A stretch of DNA of 64,000 nt from DATARR01 sp036376245. GTDB lineage: Bacteria; Acidobacteriota; Thermoanaerobaculia; Multivoradales; UBA5704. How positions within the stretch are numbered: position 1 is the stretch's first letter; every line of letters starts with the position of its first letter. The stretch covers positions 4,550 through 68,549 of the forward strand of contig DASVAS010000097.1 in assembly GCA_036376245.1 (NCBI GenBank). The letters are read 5' to 3'. Position numbers and translations under genes: made by a program. Shown here in pieces: positions 25,664 through 34,356 of the stretch. The notes below the pieces were generated by a model that saw nothing but the letters and a program-made list of their open reading frames with translations, made no database searches and was not told where the DNA came from.

Positions 25664-26989
25664 CTAGAAGATGATCTGGTACTGGAGCCGGATTTCGTCG
25701 TCCTCGCGGCCCGTGGCGTTGTTCTCGAGCTGGCGGTAGTCGAGCTGGAGCTTGTGGGCGTGCTTGTTCCAGAAGTAGTTGAGGGCGATTCCCCGCTCTT
25801 CCTGCTCGTCGTCGTCCACATCCTTGTTGAGGTCGAGCTCGCCGAGGCGGGCGGCGATCTCGAGCTTGTTGCGGATCAGGAAATAGCCGGCCTGGACGTT
25901 GAAGCCGCTGAGGTCGCGGTCGGCGCCCGTCTCGGGGTCGTCGGTGGCCTCGAAGAGCTCGCCGAAGAGGGAGAAGCCCTTGAACTTGAAGACCACGTCG
26001 CCGCCCACGATCTCGCGGTCGAAATCGTTGCTGGTGGTGGCGCCCTGGCGGTCGTTGGATTCGTACTCGCCGGCGATGGCGAAGAGCGGCCGGTCGGTGC
26101 TCTCGAAGTCGCTTTCGGAGTACTTCACGTCGCCGAAGGGCTGGAAGGTGACGCGGGCGTTGTACTGGTACTTGTCGTTGTCGTTGGCGGAGACCGTGCG
26201 GCCGTTGCCGTTGAACACGCCGACGCGCCAGTCGAGCTTGCCGGCGAGCGGCGTGCCCCAGAGCTGGAAGCCGATGTCGCGGCCGCGGGCAAAGGTGTTG
26301 GAGACCAGGGACCGGTCGACGAACTGCTGCGAACCCGAGGAGGTCAGCTCCTGGCGGCCGAAGGGCACCTTGAACTGGCCGGCCCTGAGCTGGAATTCCT
26401 TCTTGCCCTTGGTGAAGTCGTAGTTGATGGTGGCGTCTTCGAGGACGTTGGCGCTGTCCGCCCAGTTGAGCTGCAGCTCGTAGGTGAGGTCCTTGGTGTA
26501 GACCCAGCCCTCTAACTTGGTCTTGGCGCGGCGGATGCGGAAGGAGCCCTTGTCGTCGCCGACCTCCGGCATCTGCTCGGTGAAGCGGATCTGGACGCGG
26601 TTGGAGAGGCTGAGCTCGGCGTTCTTGCTCTTGATGGTGGTCTTGCCGTCCTTCCAGCTCACGTCGAAGGCGGGAGCGGCCGGCTTGGGCGTGGGCCGTT
26701 CGTAGCCCGGCAGGTTGTGCTTGAAGAAGTAGAGGTCGGCGGCGGTCTCGTTCTCGGCCACGACGGTCTCGCCGTTGGGGCCGCGGCCGATCAGGGTGAT
26801 GGCGACGCCCATGTCGCCGGTCTGCTGCCAGGTCTGATACTTCTCCGGCGTGTTGAAGACGTAGATCCGGCCGTCCTTCTCGACCTCCTGGTAATACAAG
26901 CCCGTCACCTGCGCCGTGGCGACGGAGGCGGCCGTCAGCGCCAAGACGAGCGCGAAGAAGGCAGCCTTGAAAGTAGCCGATCTGAGCAT
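25664..26989 (-). CDS. Phosphate-selective porin (OprP/OprO family)
   Basis: This 441-residue outer-membrane protein has a signal peptide (residues 1-26, ending ATAQ). A coiled or linker part (30-105) precedes a beta-barrel of the OprP family: WKDGKTTIKSKNAELSLSNRVQIRF, then RRAKTKLEGWVYTKDLTYELQLNW, then GQFKVPFGRQELTSSGSQQFVDRS, and a final aromatic (YQIIF) as in outer-membrane barrels. Family members let phosphate or polyphosphate through the outer membrane. The gene is divergent from pstSCAB and has its own Pho box, so it is surely part of the phosphate regulon. Confidence 0.92.
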   Translation of the reverse strand: MLRSATFKAAFFALVLALTAASVATAQVTGLYYQEVEKDGRIYVFNTPEKYQTWQQTGDMGVAITLIGRGPNGETVVAENETAADLYFFKHNLPGYERPTPKPAAPAFDVSWKDGKTTIKSKNAELSLSNRVQIRFTEQMPEVGDDKGSFRIRRAKTKLEGWVYTKDLTYELQLNWADSANVLEDATINYDFTKGKKEFQLRAGQFKVPFGRQELTSSGSQQFVDRSLVSNTFARGRDIGFQLWGTPLAGKLDWRVGVFNGNGRTVSANDNDKYQYNARVTFQPFGDVKYSESDFESTDRPLFAIAGEYESNDRQGATTSNDFDREIVGGDVVFKFKGFSLFGELFEATDDPETGADRDLSGFNVQAGYFLIRNKLEIAARLGELDLNKDVDDDEQEERGIALNYFWNKHAHKLQLDYRQLENNATGREDDEIRLQYQIIF

Positions 26990-27070
26990 CCTGCTCTCCT
27001 TTATCTTGATCGATTCAGTTTAGGGCTCATTCGAGTTGGCGGCAGCTTAGGAAGCATCGAGAGCGACGCA

Positions 27071-27099
27071 GCGACGGAATTGTGACAGCCCTGCGACAG
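27071..27099 (-). promoter_or_regulatory. Pho box upstream of the porin gene
   Basis: On the minus strand three PhoB half-sites follow each other at 11-bp steps: CTGTCGC-AGGG-CTGTCAC-AATT-CCGTCGC. This matches the CTGTCAT-N4-CTGTCAY design of PhoB sites. It lies about 80-110 bp before the porin start. Confidence 0.75.
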
Positions 27100-27104
27100 C
27101 GGCC

Positions 27105-27126
27105 TTGTCACGCCGCTGTAACAGGA
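27105..27126 (+). promoter_or_regulatory. Pho box upstream of pstS
   Basis: TTGTCAC-GCCG-CTGTAAC-AGGA gives two PhoB half-sites at an 11-bp step, oriented toward pstS, 109 bp before its ATG. It is back to back with the porin Pho box, six bases away. Confidence 0.75.
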
Positions 27127-27234
27127 CGGTAGGGTCGCTGACAAACCCTTTTGCGAAAGTCTGCCTGGCGGGACCGGTCGCGTGTCCGCCCCCAAAAAGT
27201 GTGCACGTTCAACCCTGAGTATAAGGAGATCGCA

Positions 27235-28212
27235 ATGAATCGGAATCGCATGGTGGCTCCGTTCGCCATGGCTCTGGCCTTGTGCGGCGGCGCTGTCCTG
27301 ACGGCGCAGGCGGTGAAGGTGGACGCGGGGATCAAGGGCTACCAGAAGACCAGCGGCGTCTCCGGCAACGTGAGCTCGGTGGGCTCGGACACCCTCAACA
27401 ACCTGATGACGCTGTGGGCCGAGGGCTTCCGCAAGCAGTATCCCAACGTCCGCATCCAGATCGAGGGCAAGGGCTCCTCGACGGCGCCGCCGGCGCTGAT
27501 CCAGGGCACGGCGCAGCTCGGCCCCATGAGCCGGGTGATGAAGTCGAACGAGATCGACGACTTCGAGAAGAAGTACGGCTACAAGCCGACCGCGATCCGC
27601 GTGGCGGTGGACGGCCTCGGCGTGTTCGTGCACAAGGACAACCCGATCAAGTGCCTGTCCATGCAGCAGGTGGACGCCATCTTCTCCAAGGGCCGGGCCT
27701 GCGGCGGCAAGCCGGTCGCCAACTGGGGCCAGGCCGGCGTGAGCCAGGCGGGCTGGGGCAACCAGCCGCTCAGCCTCTACGGCCGCAACTCCGCCTCGGG
27801 CACCTACGGCTACTTCAAGGAATTCGCCCTCTGCAAGGGCGACTACAAGGACACCGTGAAGGAGCAGCCGGGCTCGGCGTCGGTGGTCCAGGGCGTGACG
27901 GAGGACAGGTTCGCCATCGGCTACAGCGGCATCGGCTACAAGACCTCCGGCGTGCGGGCGGTGGCCCTGTCGGCCAAGCCGGGCGGCCAGTGCATCGAGG
28001 ACAGCCCGGAGAACATCCTGTCGGGCAAGTACCCGCTGTCGCGCTTCCTGTACGTCTACGTCAACAAGGCTCCGAACAAGCCGGCCGACCCGCTCGTCCG
28101 CGAGTTCGTGAAGTACATGCTGTCGCAGGAAGGCCAGCAGGTGGTGGTCAAGGACGGTTACATTCCTGTGACGGCCAGGATCGTCCAGGAAGAGATGGCG
28201 AAGCTTCAGTAA
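27235..28212 (+). CDS. pstS: Phosphate ABC transporter substrate-binding protein
   Basis: PstS captures inorganic phosphate in the periplasm for PstCAB. The 325-residue form has a signal peptide (residues 1-26). The phosphate-site motifs are present: VSSVGSDTLNNLM, then EGKGSSTAPPALIQGTAQLGPMSR, and YGRNSASGTYGYFKE with the Ser/Arg/Gly that contact phosphate. ATG 27235 is chosen because AAGGAG lies 6 nt upstream; an earlier in-frame start at 27151 falls in the leader. The gene has a Pho box upstream and a strong hairpin after it. Confidence 0.95.
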   Translation: MNRNRMVAPFAMALALCGGAVLTAQAVKVDAGIKGYQKTSGVSGNVSSVGSDTLNNLMTLWAEGFRKQYPNVRIQIEGKGSSTAPPALIQGTAQLGPMSRVMKSNEIDDFEKKYGYKPTAIRVAVDGLGVFVHKDNPIKCLSMQQVDAIFSKGRACGGKPVANWGQAGVSQAGWGNQPLSLYGRNSASGTYGYFKEFALCKGDYKDTVKEQPGSASVVQGVTEDRFAIGYSGIGYKTSGVRAVALSAKPGGQCIEDSPENILSGKYPLSRFLYVYVNKAPNKPADPLVREFVKYMLSQEGQQVVVKDGYIPVTARIVQEEMAKLQ

Positions 28213-28231
28213 GATCGGGGTACATCCGCAA

Positions 28232-28263
28232 GGCCCGGCGGCGCTGCGCTGCGCCGCCGGGCC
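28232..28263 (+). other. Strong hairpin between pstS and pstC
   Basis: A perfect 13-bp stem (GGCCCGGCGGCGC with GCGCCGCCGGGCC) and a 6-nt loop stand 19 bp after the pstS stop. There is no T-run. Such hairpins commonly protect the upstream message, giving more binding protein than membrane components. That role is inferred. Confidence 0.7.
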
Positions 28264-28312
28264 GGTCTTCGAATCCCTTGCAGCCGTCACGATCGGGAGA
28301 GCTCCCATAGCC

Positions 28313-30550
28313 ATGGAGAAACCGGACAAGCTCCGCGCGAGGAACAGCTCCTGGGAGACTCCCCGGAAACGGCTGCTCCTGGACAAGGCGGCGCGCTGGA
28401 CGGTGTCGGCGGGCGGCATCGCCATCATCGCCAGCATCCTGGGAATCCTGCTCTACATCCTGATCGAGGTCCTGCCGCTGACCTACGCCGCCGAGGTGAA
28501 GCCGGCGCGGCGGGTGGCGGTGCAGGGCGCCGGCCGGATCGACGCGCTGCTCGCCGACGAGCACCGCACCCACGTGGCCACCCTGGACGAGCGTGGGCGG
28601 GTGCGGGTCGTCCGCCTGGACGACGGCCGGGTGGTCTACTCCTCCGACATCCTCGAAGGCGCCGCCGGCGTCAAGCTGCTCGGCGCCAAGGTGCCGCCCG
28701 AGAGCCGGGCGTTCGCGGCGGCCACCGACGACGGCCGGGTGCTGCTCAAGCGCATGGCGTTCGAGGTCACCTTCGAAGGGGACCGGCGGGTGGTGACGCC
28801 GGACACCCAGCCGCCGGCCAGTCTCCGGCTCGACCCCGAGGGCCGGCCCCTGGGCGCCTTCGCGGCGCAGCTCGACTCGGAGGACGGGACCGCCACGGCG
28901 GCGGCGGTGCTGGCCGGCGGCCGGCTCGCGGTGGTGCGGCGCGGGGTGGAGGAGAACGCGATCACCGGCGAGGCCGCCGAGACCCTCTCCCGGGCCGAGG
29001 CCGAGGCCCCGGGCCGGATCACCGCGATGGTGATCGACCCCGACCAGCGGAACCTGTTCGCGGGCACCGCCAGCGGCGACCTGCTCTGGTGGGCTCTGGC
29101 CGACGGCCAGCCCGGCGAGCTGCGCACGGTCTCCGCCGGCGCGCCGGTGACGGCGCTGAACCTGCTGCTCGGCGGCCGGTCGCTGGCGGTGGGCCAGGAG
29201 AGCGGCGCGCTGTCCGTCTGGTTCCCCGTCCGGGAGGCGGACGACGACGCGAGCGCCAAGCTGACGCGCATCCACGACTTCCCGGCCCTGCCGGGCGCCA
29301 TCGGCCGGATCGTCCCCTCCCTGCGGGACAAGGGGTTCCTGGCCCTGGGCGGCGGCCGGATGGGGCTGTACTTCTCCACCTCCGAGCGGACCCTGTGGAC
29401 CGGCCCGTCCCCGCTGGCGAACCCCGCCTCCCTGGCCTACGCTCCGAAGTCCGACGGCGCCTTCGTGGGCGGCGCCGGCCAGGTGGCGGCCATCGACATC
29501 CGCAACCCCCACCCCGAGGTGACCTGGAAGTCGCTGTTCGGGAAGGTCTGGTACGAGGGCTACGAGAAGCCGGAGCACGTCTGGCAGTCGAGCGGCGGCA
29601 CCGACGACTTCGAGCCCAAGCTCTCGCTGACGCCGCTGCTGGTGGGCACGCTCAAGGGGACGTTCTACTCCCTGCTGCTGGCGATCCCGCTGGGGGTGCT
29701 GGGGGCGATGTACACGTCGCAGTTCATGCACCCGACGTACAAGCGGTACCTCAAGCCGATGATCGAGATCATGGCCTCGCTGCCCAGCGTGGTGCTCGGC
29801 TTCCTGGCCGGCCTCTGGCTGGCGCCGCGCATCGAGAAGGCCATGCCGGCCCTGCTGTTGATGCTGCTGGTGCTGCCGCTGCTGGTCCTGCTGGCAGGAT
29901 ACCTGTGGAACCTGCTGCCGCGGACCTTCCGCGGCCGCTTCCACGTGGGCACGGAGGCGATCCTCTTCGTCTTCGTGCTGGCGGCGGGGATCTGGCTCTG
30001 CTTCCAGGTGTCGCAGCCCTTCGAGCGCCTGGCTTTCGGCGGCAACTTCCAGTCCTGGCTGCTGGCGACCACGGGCCTCGGCTACGACCAGCGCAACGCC
30101 GTGGTGGTCGGCCTGGCCATGGGCTTCGCCGTCATCCCGATCATCTTCGCCATCGCCGAGGACGCCTTCTCGAACGTGCCGCGCAACCTGGTGGCCGGCT
30201 CCCTGGCCCTGGGCGCGGACCGCTGGCAGACGGTCACCCGGGTGGTGCTGCCCACGGCCTCGCCGGGCATCTTCTCGGCCATCATGATCGGCTTCGGCCG
30301 CGCGGTGGGCGAGACCATGATCGTGCTGATGGCGACCGGCAACACGCCGATCATGTCGTGGAACCCCTTCAACGGCTTCCGGACCCTGTCGGCCAACATC
30401 GCCGTCGAGATCCCGGAGGCGCCGGTGGGGGGCACGCTCTTCCGCACCCTGTTCCTGGCCGCCCTGCTGCTGTTCGTCATCACGTTCGTCATCAACACCG
30501 TGGCGGAGCTCGTCCGTCAACGGCTGCGCGAGAGGTACTCGCAGCTATGA
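28313..30550 (+). CDS. pstC: Phosphate ABC transporter permease PstC with large periplasmic domain
   Basis: PstC is one half of the inner-membrane phosphate channel. This version is 745 residues long rather than about 320. A first helix (about 37-58) is followed by some 380 extra residues resembling WD40-like blades (GRVVYSSDILEGA, GDLLWWALADGQPGELRTV). The permease core (about 440-745) has LLVGTLKGTFYSLLLAIPLG, IEIMASLPSVVLGFLAGLWLAP and the EAA-loop AGSLALGADRWQTVTRVVLP. Long PstC proteins are known in other Gram-negatives. The stop overlaps pstA (ATGA). Confidence 0.93.
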   Translation: MEKPDKLRARNSSWETPRKRLLLDKAARWTVSAGGIAIIASILGILLYILIEVLPLTYAAEVKPARRVAVQGAGRIDALLADEHRTHVATLDERGRVRVVRLDDGRVVYSSDILEGAAGVKLLGAKVPPESRAFAAATDDGRVLLKRMAFEVTFEGDRRVVTPDTQPPASLRLDPEGRPLGAFAAQLDSEDGTATAAAVLAGGRLAVVRRGVEENAITGEAAETLSRAEAEAPGRITAMVIDPDQRNLFAGTASGDLLWWALADGQPGELRTVSAGAPVTALNLLLGGRSLAVGQESGALSVWFPVREADDDASAKLTRIHDFPALPGAIGRIVPSLRDKGFLALGGGRMGLYFSTSERTLWTGPSPLANPASLAYAPKSDGAFVGGAGQVAAIDIRNPHPEVTWKSLFGKVWYEGYEKPEHVWQSSGGTDDFEPKLSLTPLLVGTLKGTFYSLLLAIPLGVLGAMYTSQFMHPTYKRYLKPMIEIMASLPSVVLGFLAGLWLAPRIEKAMPALLLMLLVLPLLVLLAGYLWNLLPRTFRGRFHVGTEAILFVFVLAAGIWLCFQVSQPFERLAFGGNFQSWLLATTGLGYDQRNAVVVGLAMGFAVIPIIFAIAEDAFSNVPRNLVAGSLALGADRWQTVTRVVLPTASPGIFSAIMIGFGRAVGETMIVLMATGNTPIMSWNPFNGFRTLSANIAVEIPEAPVGGTLFRTLFLAALLLFVITFVINTVAELVRQRLRERYSQL

Positions 30551-32280
30551 CTCCCACCCCTTCGCAGTCGTCCCAGGTGGCCGTGGCGGACCGCGCGGTC
30601 CCGGAGCCGCGCGCCGGGTCGCGGCCGGCGGCGATCTTCGGCGGCCGGCGGCGGCGCTCCGGCGCGCTCGGCCAGGCCCTGACCTGGCTCTGCGGCGGCG
30701 CCCTCGCCTTCAACCTCCTGCTGGTGATCGCCATCCTGCTCCTGCTGGCCTGGAACGGCCTGAGCTACTTCTGGCAGAAGGACCTGGTGCTGCTCGACCT
30801 CAAGGACGGCCGCAAGGTGCTGGGCGAGGTCTGGGAGGTCGAACAGGCGCCCGCCGCCGCGGCGCAGCCCGGGTCGGCGGCCATCGACCGCATCCGCGTG
30901 AAGATCGGCAACCGCGACGTCGAGGGGCTCGACTTCGCCTGGATCGACCGCAAGGACGTCGCCGCGCAGTCGCGCCCCGCGGATGTGGTGATGCTGGAGC
31001 GCCTGGAGTGGGGCAACTTCTACGGCGCCATGCGGGAGATCCGCCGCGGCGACCGGGTGATCGCCAGCGGCCCGGCGGCGGCCTGGCGGGCGTTCCAGCC
31101 GCTGCACGAGAAGAAGCGCGAGCAGCTCGAGCGCATCGAGGAGCTGGAGAAGGGCGAGATCGGCGACGTCAACTACGCCATCGAGCGGCTCCGGCTCGAC
31201 CAGCGGCGGCTGGACCTGGAGGAGATGCCGGAGCCCGAGCGCCGGCGCCGCGGCGCGGAGATCGAGAAGGAGCTCGCCGCCCGCCAGGCCGAGTACGAAG
31301 AGCTCGCCGCCCGGCTCGGCCGGATGCGGGAGGAGTACGAGGCCGAGACCCTGGTGATGGCCACGGTCAACGGCGACGTCAAGGAGATGCCGCTGGGCAC
31401 GGTCGTCCACGCCATCCAGCCCAACGCCCTGAGCGGGCCGGAGAAGCTCGGGCTCTACGTCTCGCGGATCTGGGAGTTCGTCAGCGGCGACCCGCGCGAG
31501 TCGAACACCGAGGGCGGCATCTTCCCGGCCATCTTCGGCACCGTGATGATGGTCTTCCTCATGGCCTTCGCCGTGGCGCCCCTGGGAGTGCTGGCGGCCC
31601 TCTACCTGCGCGAGTACGCCAAGCAGGGGCCGCTGGTGCGCATGGTCCGCATCGCCGTCAACAACCTGGCGGGCGTGCCGTCGATCGTCTTCGGCGTCTT
31701 CGGCCTCGGCTTCTTCGTCTACCTGATCGGCGGCTCCATCGACCAGCTCCTCTACCCGGAGTCCCTGCCGGCGCCGACCTTCGGCACCGGCGGCATCTTC
31801 TGGGCCGCGCTGACGCTGGCGCTGCTCACCGTGCCGGTGGTGATCGTGGCGGCCGAGGAGGGGCTGGCGGCCGTGCCGCGCATCGTGCGCGAAGGCTCGC
31901 TGGCCCTGGGCGCCACCAAGTTCGAGACCATCCGGCGCGTGGTCGTGCCGGCGGCGGCCCCGGGCATCCTCACCGGCATGATCCTGGCCATGGCGCGCGC
32001 CGCCGGCGAGGTGGCGCCGCTGATGATCGTCGGCATGGTGAAGCTGGCGCCGGCGCTGCCGGTGGACGGCAATCCGCCCTTCGTCCATCTGGAACGGAAA
32101 TTCATGCACCTCGGCTTCCACATCTACGACGTCGGCTTCCAGAGCCCGAACGTCGAGGCCACCACGCCGCTCGTGTTCGCGACCGCCCTGCTGCTGATCC
32201 TGGTGGTGACGGTGATGAACCTGGTGGCGATCACGCTCCGGAATCATTTGCGCCGCAAGTACGCCGGGAGCGCCGTCTAG
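30547..32280 (+). CDS. pstA: Phosphate ABC transporter permease PstA with coiled-coil extension
   Basis: This is the second channel half. The protein is 577 residues, about twice the E. coli length. After a helix near 55-80 comes a periplasmic part. It includes a charged coiled coil (about residues 175-265; HEKKREQLERIEELEKGE, EIEKELAARQAEYEELAARL). The core permease (about 320-577) has IFGTVMMVFLMAFAVAPLGV, NNLAGVPSIVFGVFGLGFF and the EAA-loop REGSLALGATKFETIRRVVVP. Together with PstC this makes a Pst system with large periplasmic additions. The ATG overlaps the pstC stop. A longer open frame upstream of 30547 is only a shadow of pstC. Confidence 0.93.
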   Translation: MTPTPSQSSQVAVADRAVPEPRAGSRPAAIFGGRRRRSGALGQALTWLCGGALAFNLLLVIAILLLLAWNGLSYFWQKDLVLLDLKDGRKVLGEVWEVEQAPAAAAQPGSAAIDRIRVKIGNRDVEGLDFAWIDRKDVAAQSRPADVVMLERLEWGNFYGAMREIRRGDRVIASGPAAAWRAFQPLHEKKREQLERIEELEKGEIGDVNYAIERLRLDQRRLDLEEMPEPERRRRGAEIEKELAARQAEYEELAARLGRMREEYEAETLVMATVNGDVKEMPLGTVVHAIQPNALSGPEKLGLYVSRIWEFVSGDPRESNTEGGIFPAIFGTVMMVFLMAFAVAPLGVLAALYLREYAKQGPLVRMVRIAVNNLAGVPSIVFGVFGLGFFVYLIGGSIDQLLYPESLPAPTFGTGGIFWAALTLALLTVPVVIVAAEEGLAAVPRIVREGSLALGATKFETIRRVVVPAAAPGILTGMILAMARAAGEVAPLMIVGMVKLAPALPVDGNPPFVHLERKFMHLGFHIYDVGFQSPNVEATTPLVFATALLLILVVTVMNLVAITLRNHLRRKYAGSAV

Positions 32281-32303
32281 CTCCGCGGCTGGAGATACGA
32301 AGC

Positions 32304-33134
32304 ATGATCGGTGAAACCACAGCCCCCGCCCGCGCGCAGGTCTCCCACGCGGACGACCCGGCGATCAATCCGAAGATCGAGAACCCGATCCTGCGGATCG
32401 AAGATCTGTCGCTCTGGTACGGCGCCAAGCAGGCGCTGAACGGCATCTCGCTGAAGATCCCGGAGAAGCAGATCACCGCCTTCATCGGCCCGTCCGGTTG
32501 CGGCAAGTCGACGCTGCTGCGCTGCATCAACCGGCTGAACGACCTGATCGACGACGTCCGGATCGAAGGGGACATCCGCTTCGGCGACGGCAGCGTCTAC
32601 GATCCCAGGATCGACATCAACGCCCTGCGCAAGCGGATTGGAATGGTTTTCCAGAAGTCCAACCCCTTCCCCAAGTCGATCTACGAAAACGTCGCCTACG
32701 GCCCGCGCATCCAGGGCATCAACCGCAAGCGGGACCTCGACGAGATCGTCGAGCGGAGCCTGCAGGGCGCGGCCCTGTGGAACGAGGTCAAGGACCGTCT
32801 CGACGACAGCGCCCTGGGCCTGTCGGGCGGCCAGCAGCAGCGCCTCTGCATCGCCCGGGCCATCGCCGTCGAGCCCGAGGTGATCCTCCTCGACGAGCCC
32901 TGCTCGGCCCTCGACCCCATCGCCACCGCGCGCATCGAGGAGCTGATGCAGGACCTGAAGAGCAAGTACACGCAGGTGATCGTGACCCACAACATGCAGC
33001 AGGCCTCCCGCGTGTCGGACTACACGGCCTTCCTCTACCTGGGAGAGCTGGTGGAGTACGGCTCCACCGAGAAGATCTTCATCAATCCGATCAAGAAGCA
33101 GACCGAGGACTACATCACGGGGCGGTTCGGGTAG
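32304..33134 (+). CDS. pstB: Phosphate ABC transporter ATP-binding protein
   Basis: PstB powers phosphate uptake. The 276-residue length is usual. The P-loop is GPSGCGKSTLLRC, the Q-loop and PstB-specific stretch are GMVFQKSNPFPKSIYENVAYG, the signature is LSGGQQQRLCIARA, Walker B is VILLDEPCSALDP, and the switch His is in VTHNMQQA. The last 25 bp overlap the end of the convergent arsenate-reductase-like gene. PstB closes the pstSCAB operon. Confidence 0.97.
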   Translation: MIGETTAPARAQVSHADDPAINPKIENPILRIEDLSLWYGAKQALNGISLKIPEKQITAFIGPSGCGKSTLLRCINRLNDLIDDVRIEGDIRFGDGSVYDPRIDINALRKRIGMVFQKSNPFPKSIYENVAYGPRIQGINRKRDLDEIVERSLQGAALWNEVKDRLDDSALGLSGGQQQRLCIARAIAVEPEVILLDEPCSALDPIATARIEELMQDLKSKYTQVIVTHNMQQASRVSDYTAFLYLGELVEYGSTEKIFINPIKKQTEDYITGRFG

Positions 33135-33589
33135 GCGGCCGTCTCCCCGATCTCCCGCGCCAGCTCCTCCAGCCGCAGCCGGTCCAGCTTCTCGATCGGG
33201 AGGTTCACGAACAGCTCGACGCGGCGGGCGAGCACGCGGCCCGCCTCCTTGAAGTCGTCATAGCCGATGGGATCGGGCACGCCCCAGTGGGCGGCGATGG
33301 GCTGGCCGGGGAAGACCGGGCAGGACTCCTTCGCGTTGTCGCAGACCGTGATCACGAAGTCGAACCGGACGCCCTTGAATTCTTCCCAGGACTTGCTGCG
33401 GGCGTCGCTCGCGTCGATCTGGTAGACCTCCCGCAGCAGGCGCAGGGCCAGGGGATTGACCTCGCCCTTGGGATCGGAGCCGGCGCTGAACGACTCGAAG
33501 CGCCGGGGATCCGCCTTGCGCAGGAAGTACTCGGAGAGGATGCTGCGGGCCGAGTTGCCGGTGCACAGGAACAGGACCTTGTACGGCAT
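33110..33589 (-). CDS. arsC: Low-molecular-weight phosphatase/arsenate reductase (ArsC, thioredoxin type)
   Basis: This 159-residue protein has the P-loop CTGNSARS (Cys10), the general-acid region DPIGYDDF and the arsenate-reductase Cys pair region VCDNAKESCPVFPG. It reduces arsenate to arsenite by Cys relays, or removes phosphate from protein tyrosines. The ATG follows the phoU stop directly (TGAATG), so both are co-transcribed and probably induced by phosphate shortage, when the Pst system would also bring in arsenate. The 3' end overlaps pstB. Confidence 0.9.
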   Translation of the reverse strand: MPYKVLFLCTGNSARSILSEYFLRKADPRRFESFSAGSDPKGEVNPLALRLLREVYQIDASDARSKSWEEFKGVRFDFVITVCDNAKESCPVFPGQPIAAHWGVPDPIGYDDFKEAGRVLARRVELFVNLPIEKLDRLRLEELAREIGETAAYPNRPVM

Positions 33590-34273
33590 TCAGGACGCCC
33601 CGCCGGAAGCCATCCCCGCCGAGAAGCGGTGGCGGATGTCGCGGCCCTCCACGTAATAGATGACGTCCTCGGCGATGTTCGTGGCGTGATCCGCGATGCG
33701 CTCCAGGTTGCGCGAGATCAGGAGCAGGTGGAGAGCCCGGCTGACCGTCTTGGGGTCTTCGATCATGTAGGTCAGCAGCTCGCGGAAGATCTGCTTGTAG
33801 AGGCCGTCGACGTCGTCGTCCGACTGGCAGACCTCGTTGGCCATCGCGGAGTCGCGCCGGACGAAGGCGTCCAGGGCCTTGCGGACCATCGCCTGCACGA
33901 GCTGCGAGAGGTGCGGCAGATCGATATAGGGCTTGAGCGGCGGCTGCTGGTTCACCTGCTCGACCGACTGCGCGATGTTCACCGCCGAGTCGCCGATCCG
34001 CTCCAGGTCGCTGTTGATCTTCATCACCGCCACCAGGAACCGGAGGTCGACCGAGACCGGCTGCCGGCGGCTGAGGAGGACGTGGCAGATCTCGTCGATC
34101 TCCATCTCGGTGCGATCGACTTCATTGTCCGCCTGGATCACCTCCTGGCAGAGCTTGTTGTCGCGGTCGAGCAGCGCCTGGGTCGCCTTGGCGACCATGG
34201 CCTCCACCATGCCGCCCATCTTGAGCAGGGTCTGCCGCACCCGCTCCAGCTCTTGGTCAAAGTGTCGTTCCAT
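33590..34273 (-). CDS. phoU: Phosphate signalling regulator PhoU
   Basis: PhoU links PstSCAB state to the PhoR sensor and limits phosphate uptake. The 227-residue protein has two PhoU three-helix domains. It begins MERHFDQELERVRQTLLKMGGMVE, has the metal-binding repeat DLERIGDSAVNIAQS and its C-terminal counterpart NLERIADHATNIAED. ATG 34273 matches the usual family start, though no good Shine-Dalgarno is seen. It is convergent to pstSCAB, not downstream as in E. coli, and has its own upstream Pho-box-like repeats. No phoB or phoR lies in the window. Confidence 0.95.
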   Translation of the reverse strand: MERHFDQELERVRQTLLKMGGMVEAMVAKATQALLDRDNKLCQEVIQADNEVDRTEMEIDEICHVLLSRRQPVSVDLRFLVAVMKINSDLERIGDSAVNIAQSVEQVNQQPPLKPYIDLPHLSQLVQAMVRKALDAFVRRDSAMANEVCQSDDDVDGLYKQIFRELLTYMIEDPKTVSRALHLLLISRNLERIADHATNIAEDVIYYVEGRDIRHRFSAGMASGGAS

Positions 34274-34327
34274 GGGATCGGGAATCCTTTCGTCTTTGGA
34301 GTTTACTCCGATTCCCGCGCCATTCCT

Positions 34328-34356
34328 GTGACAGAGCGTGGGCGCCGGCGTGACAG
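34328..34356 (-). promoter_or_regulatory. Probable Pho box upstream of phoU-arsC
   Basis: On the minus strand CTGTCAC occurs twice at an exact 22-bp step, with a degenerate middle unit (CTGTCACGCCG, 11 bp, CTGTCACAGGA). This is the PhoB 11-bp periodicity with one missing site. It begins right beside the stop of the acyltransferase gene and lies 55-83 bp before the phoU ATG. Confidence 0.6.

Noticed and set aside
29089..30546. 1063-residue open frame covering pstA and half of pstC
   Set aside because: Its first half is a shadow of pstC in another frame; the true PstA starts at ATG 30547 with ATGA overlap.
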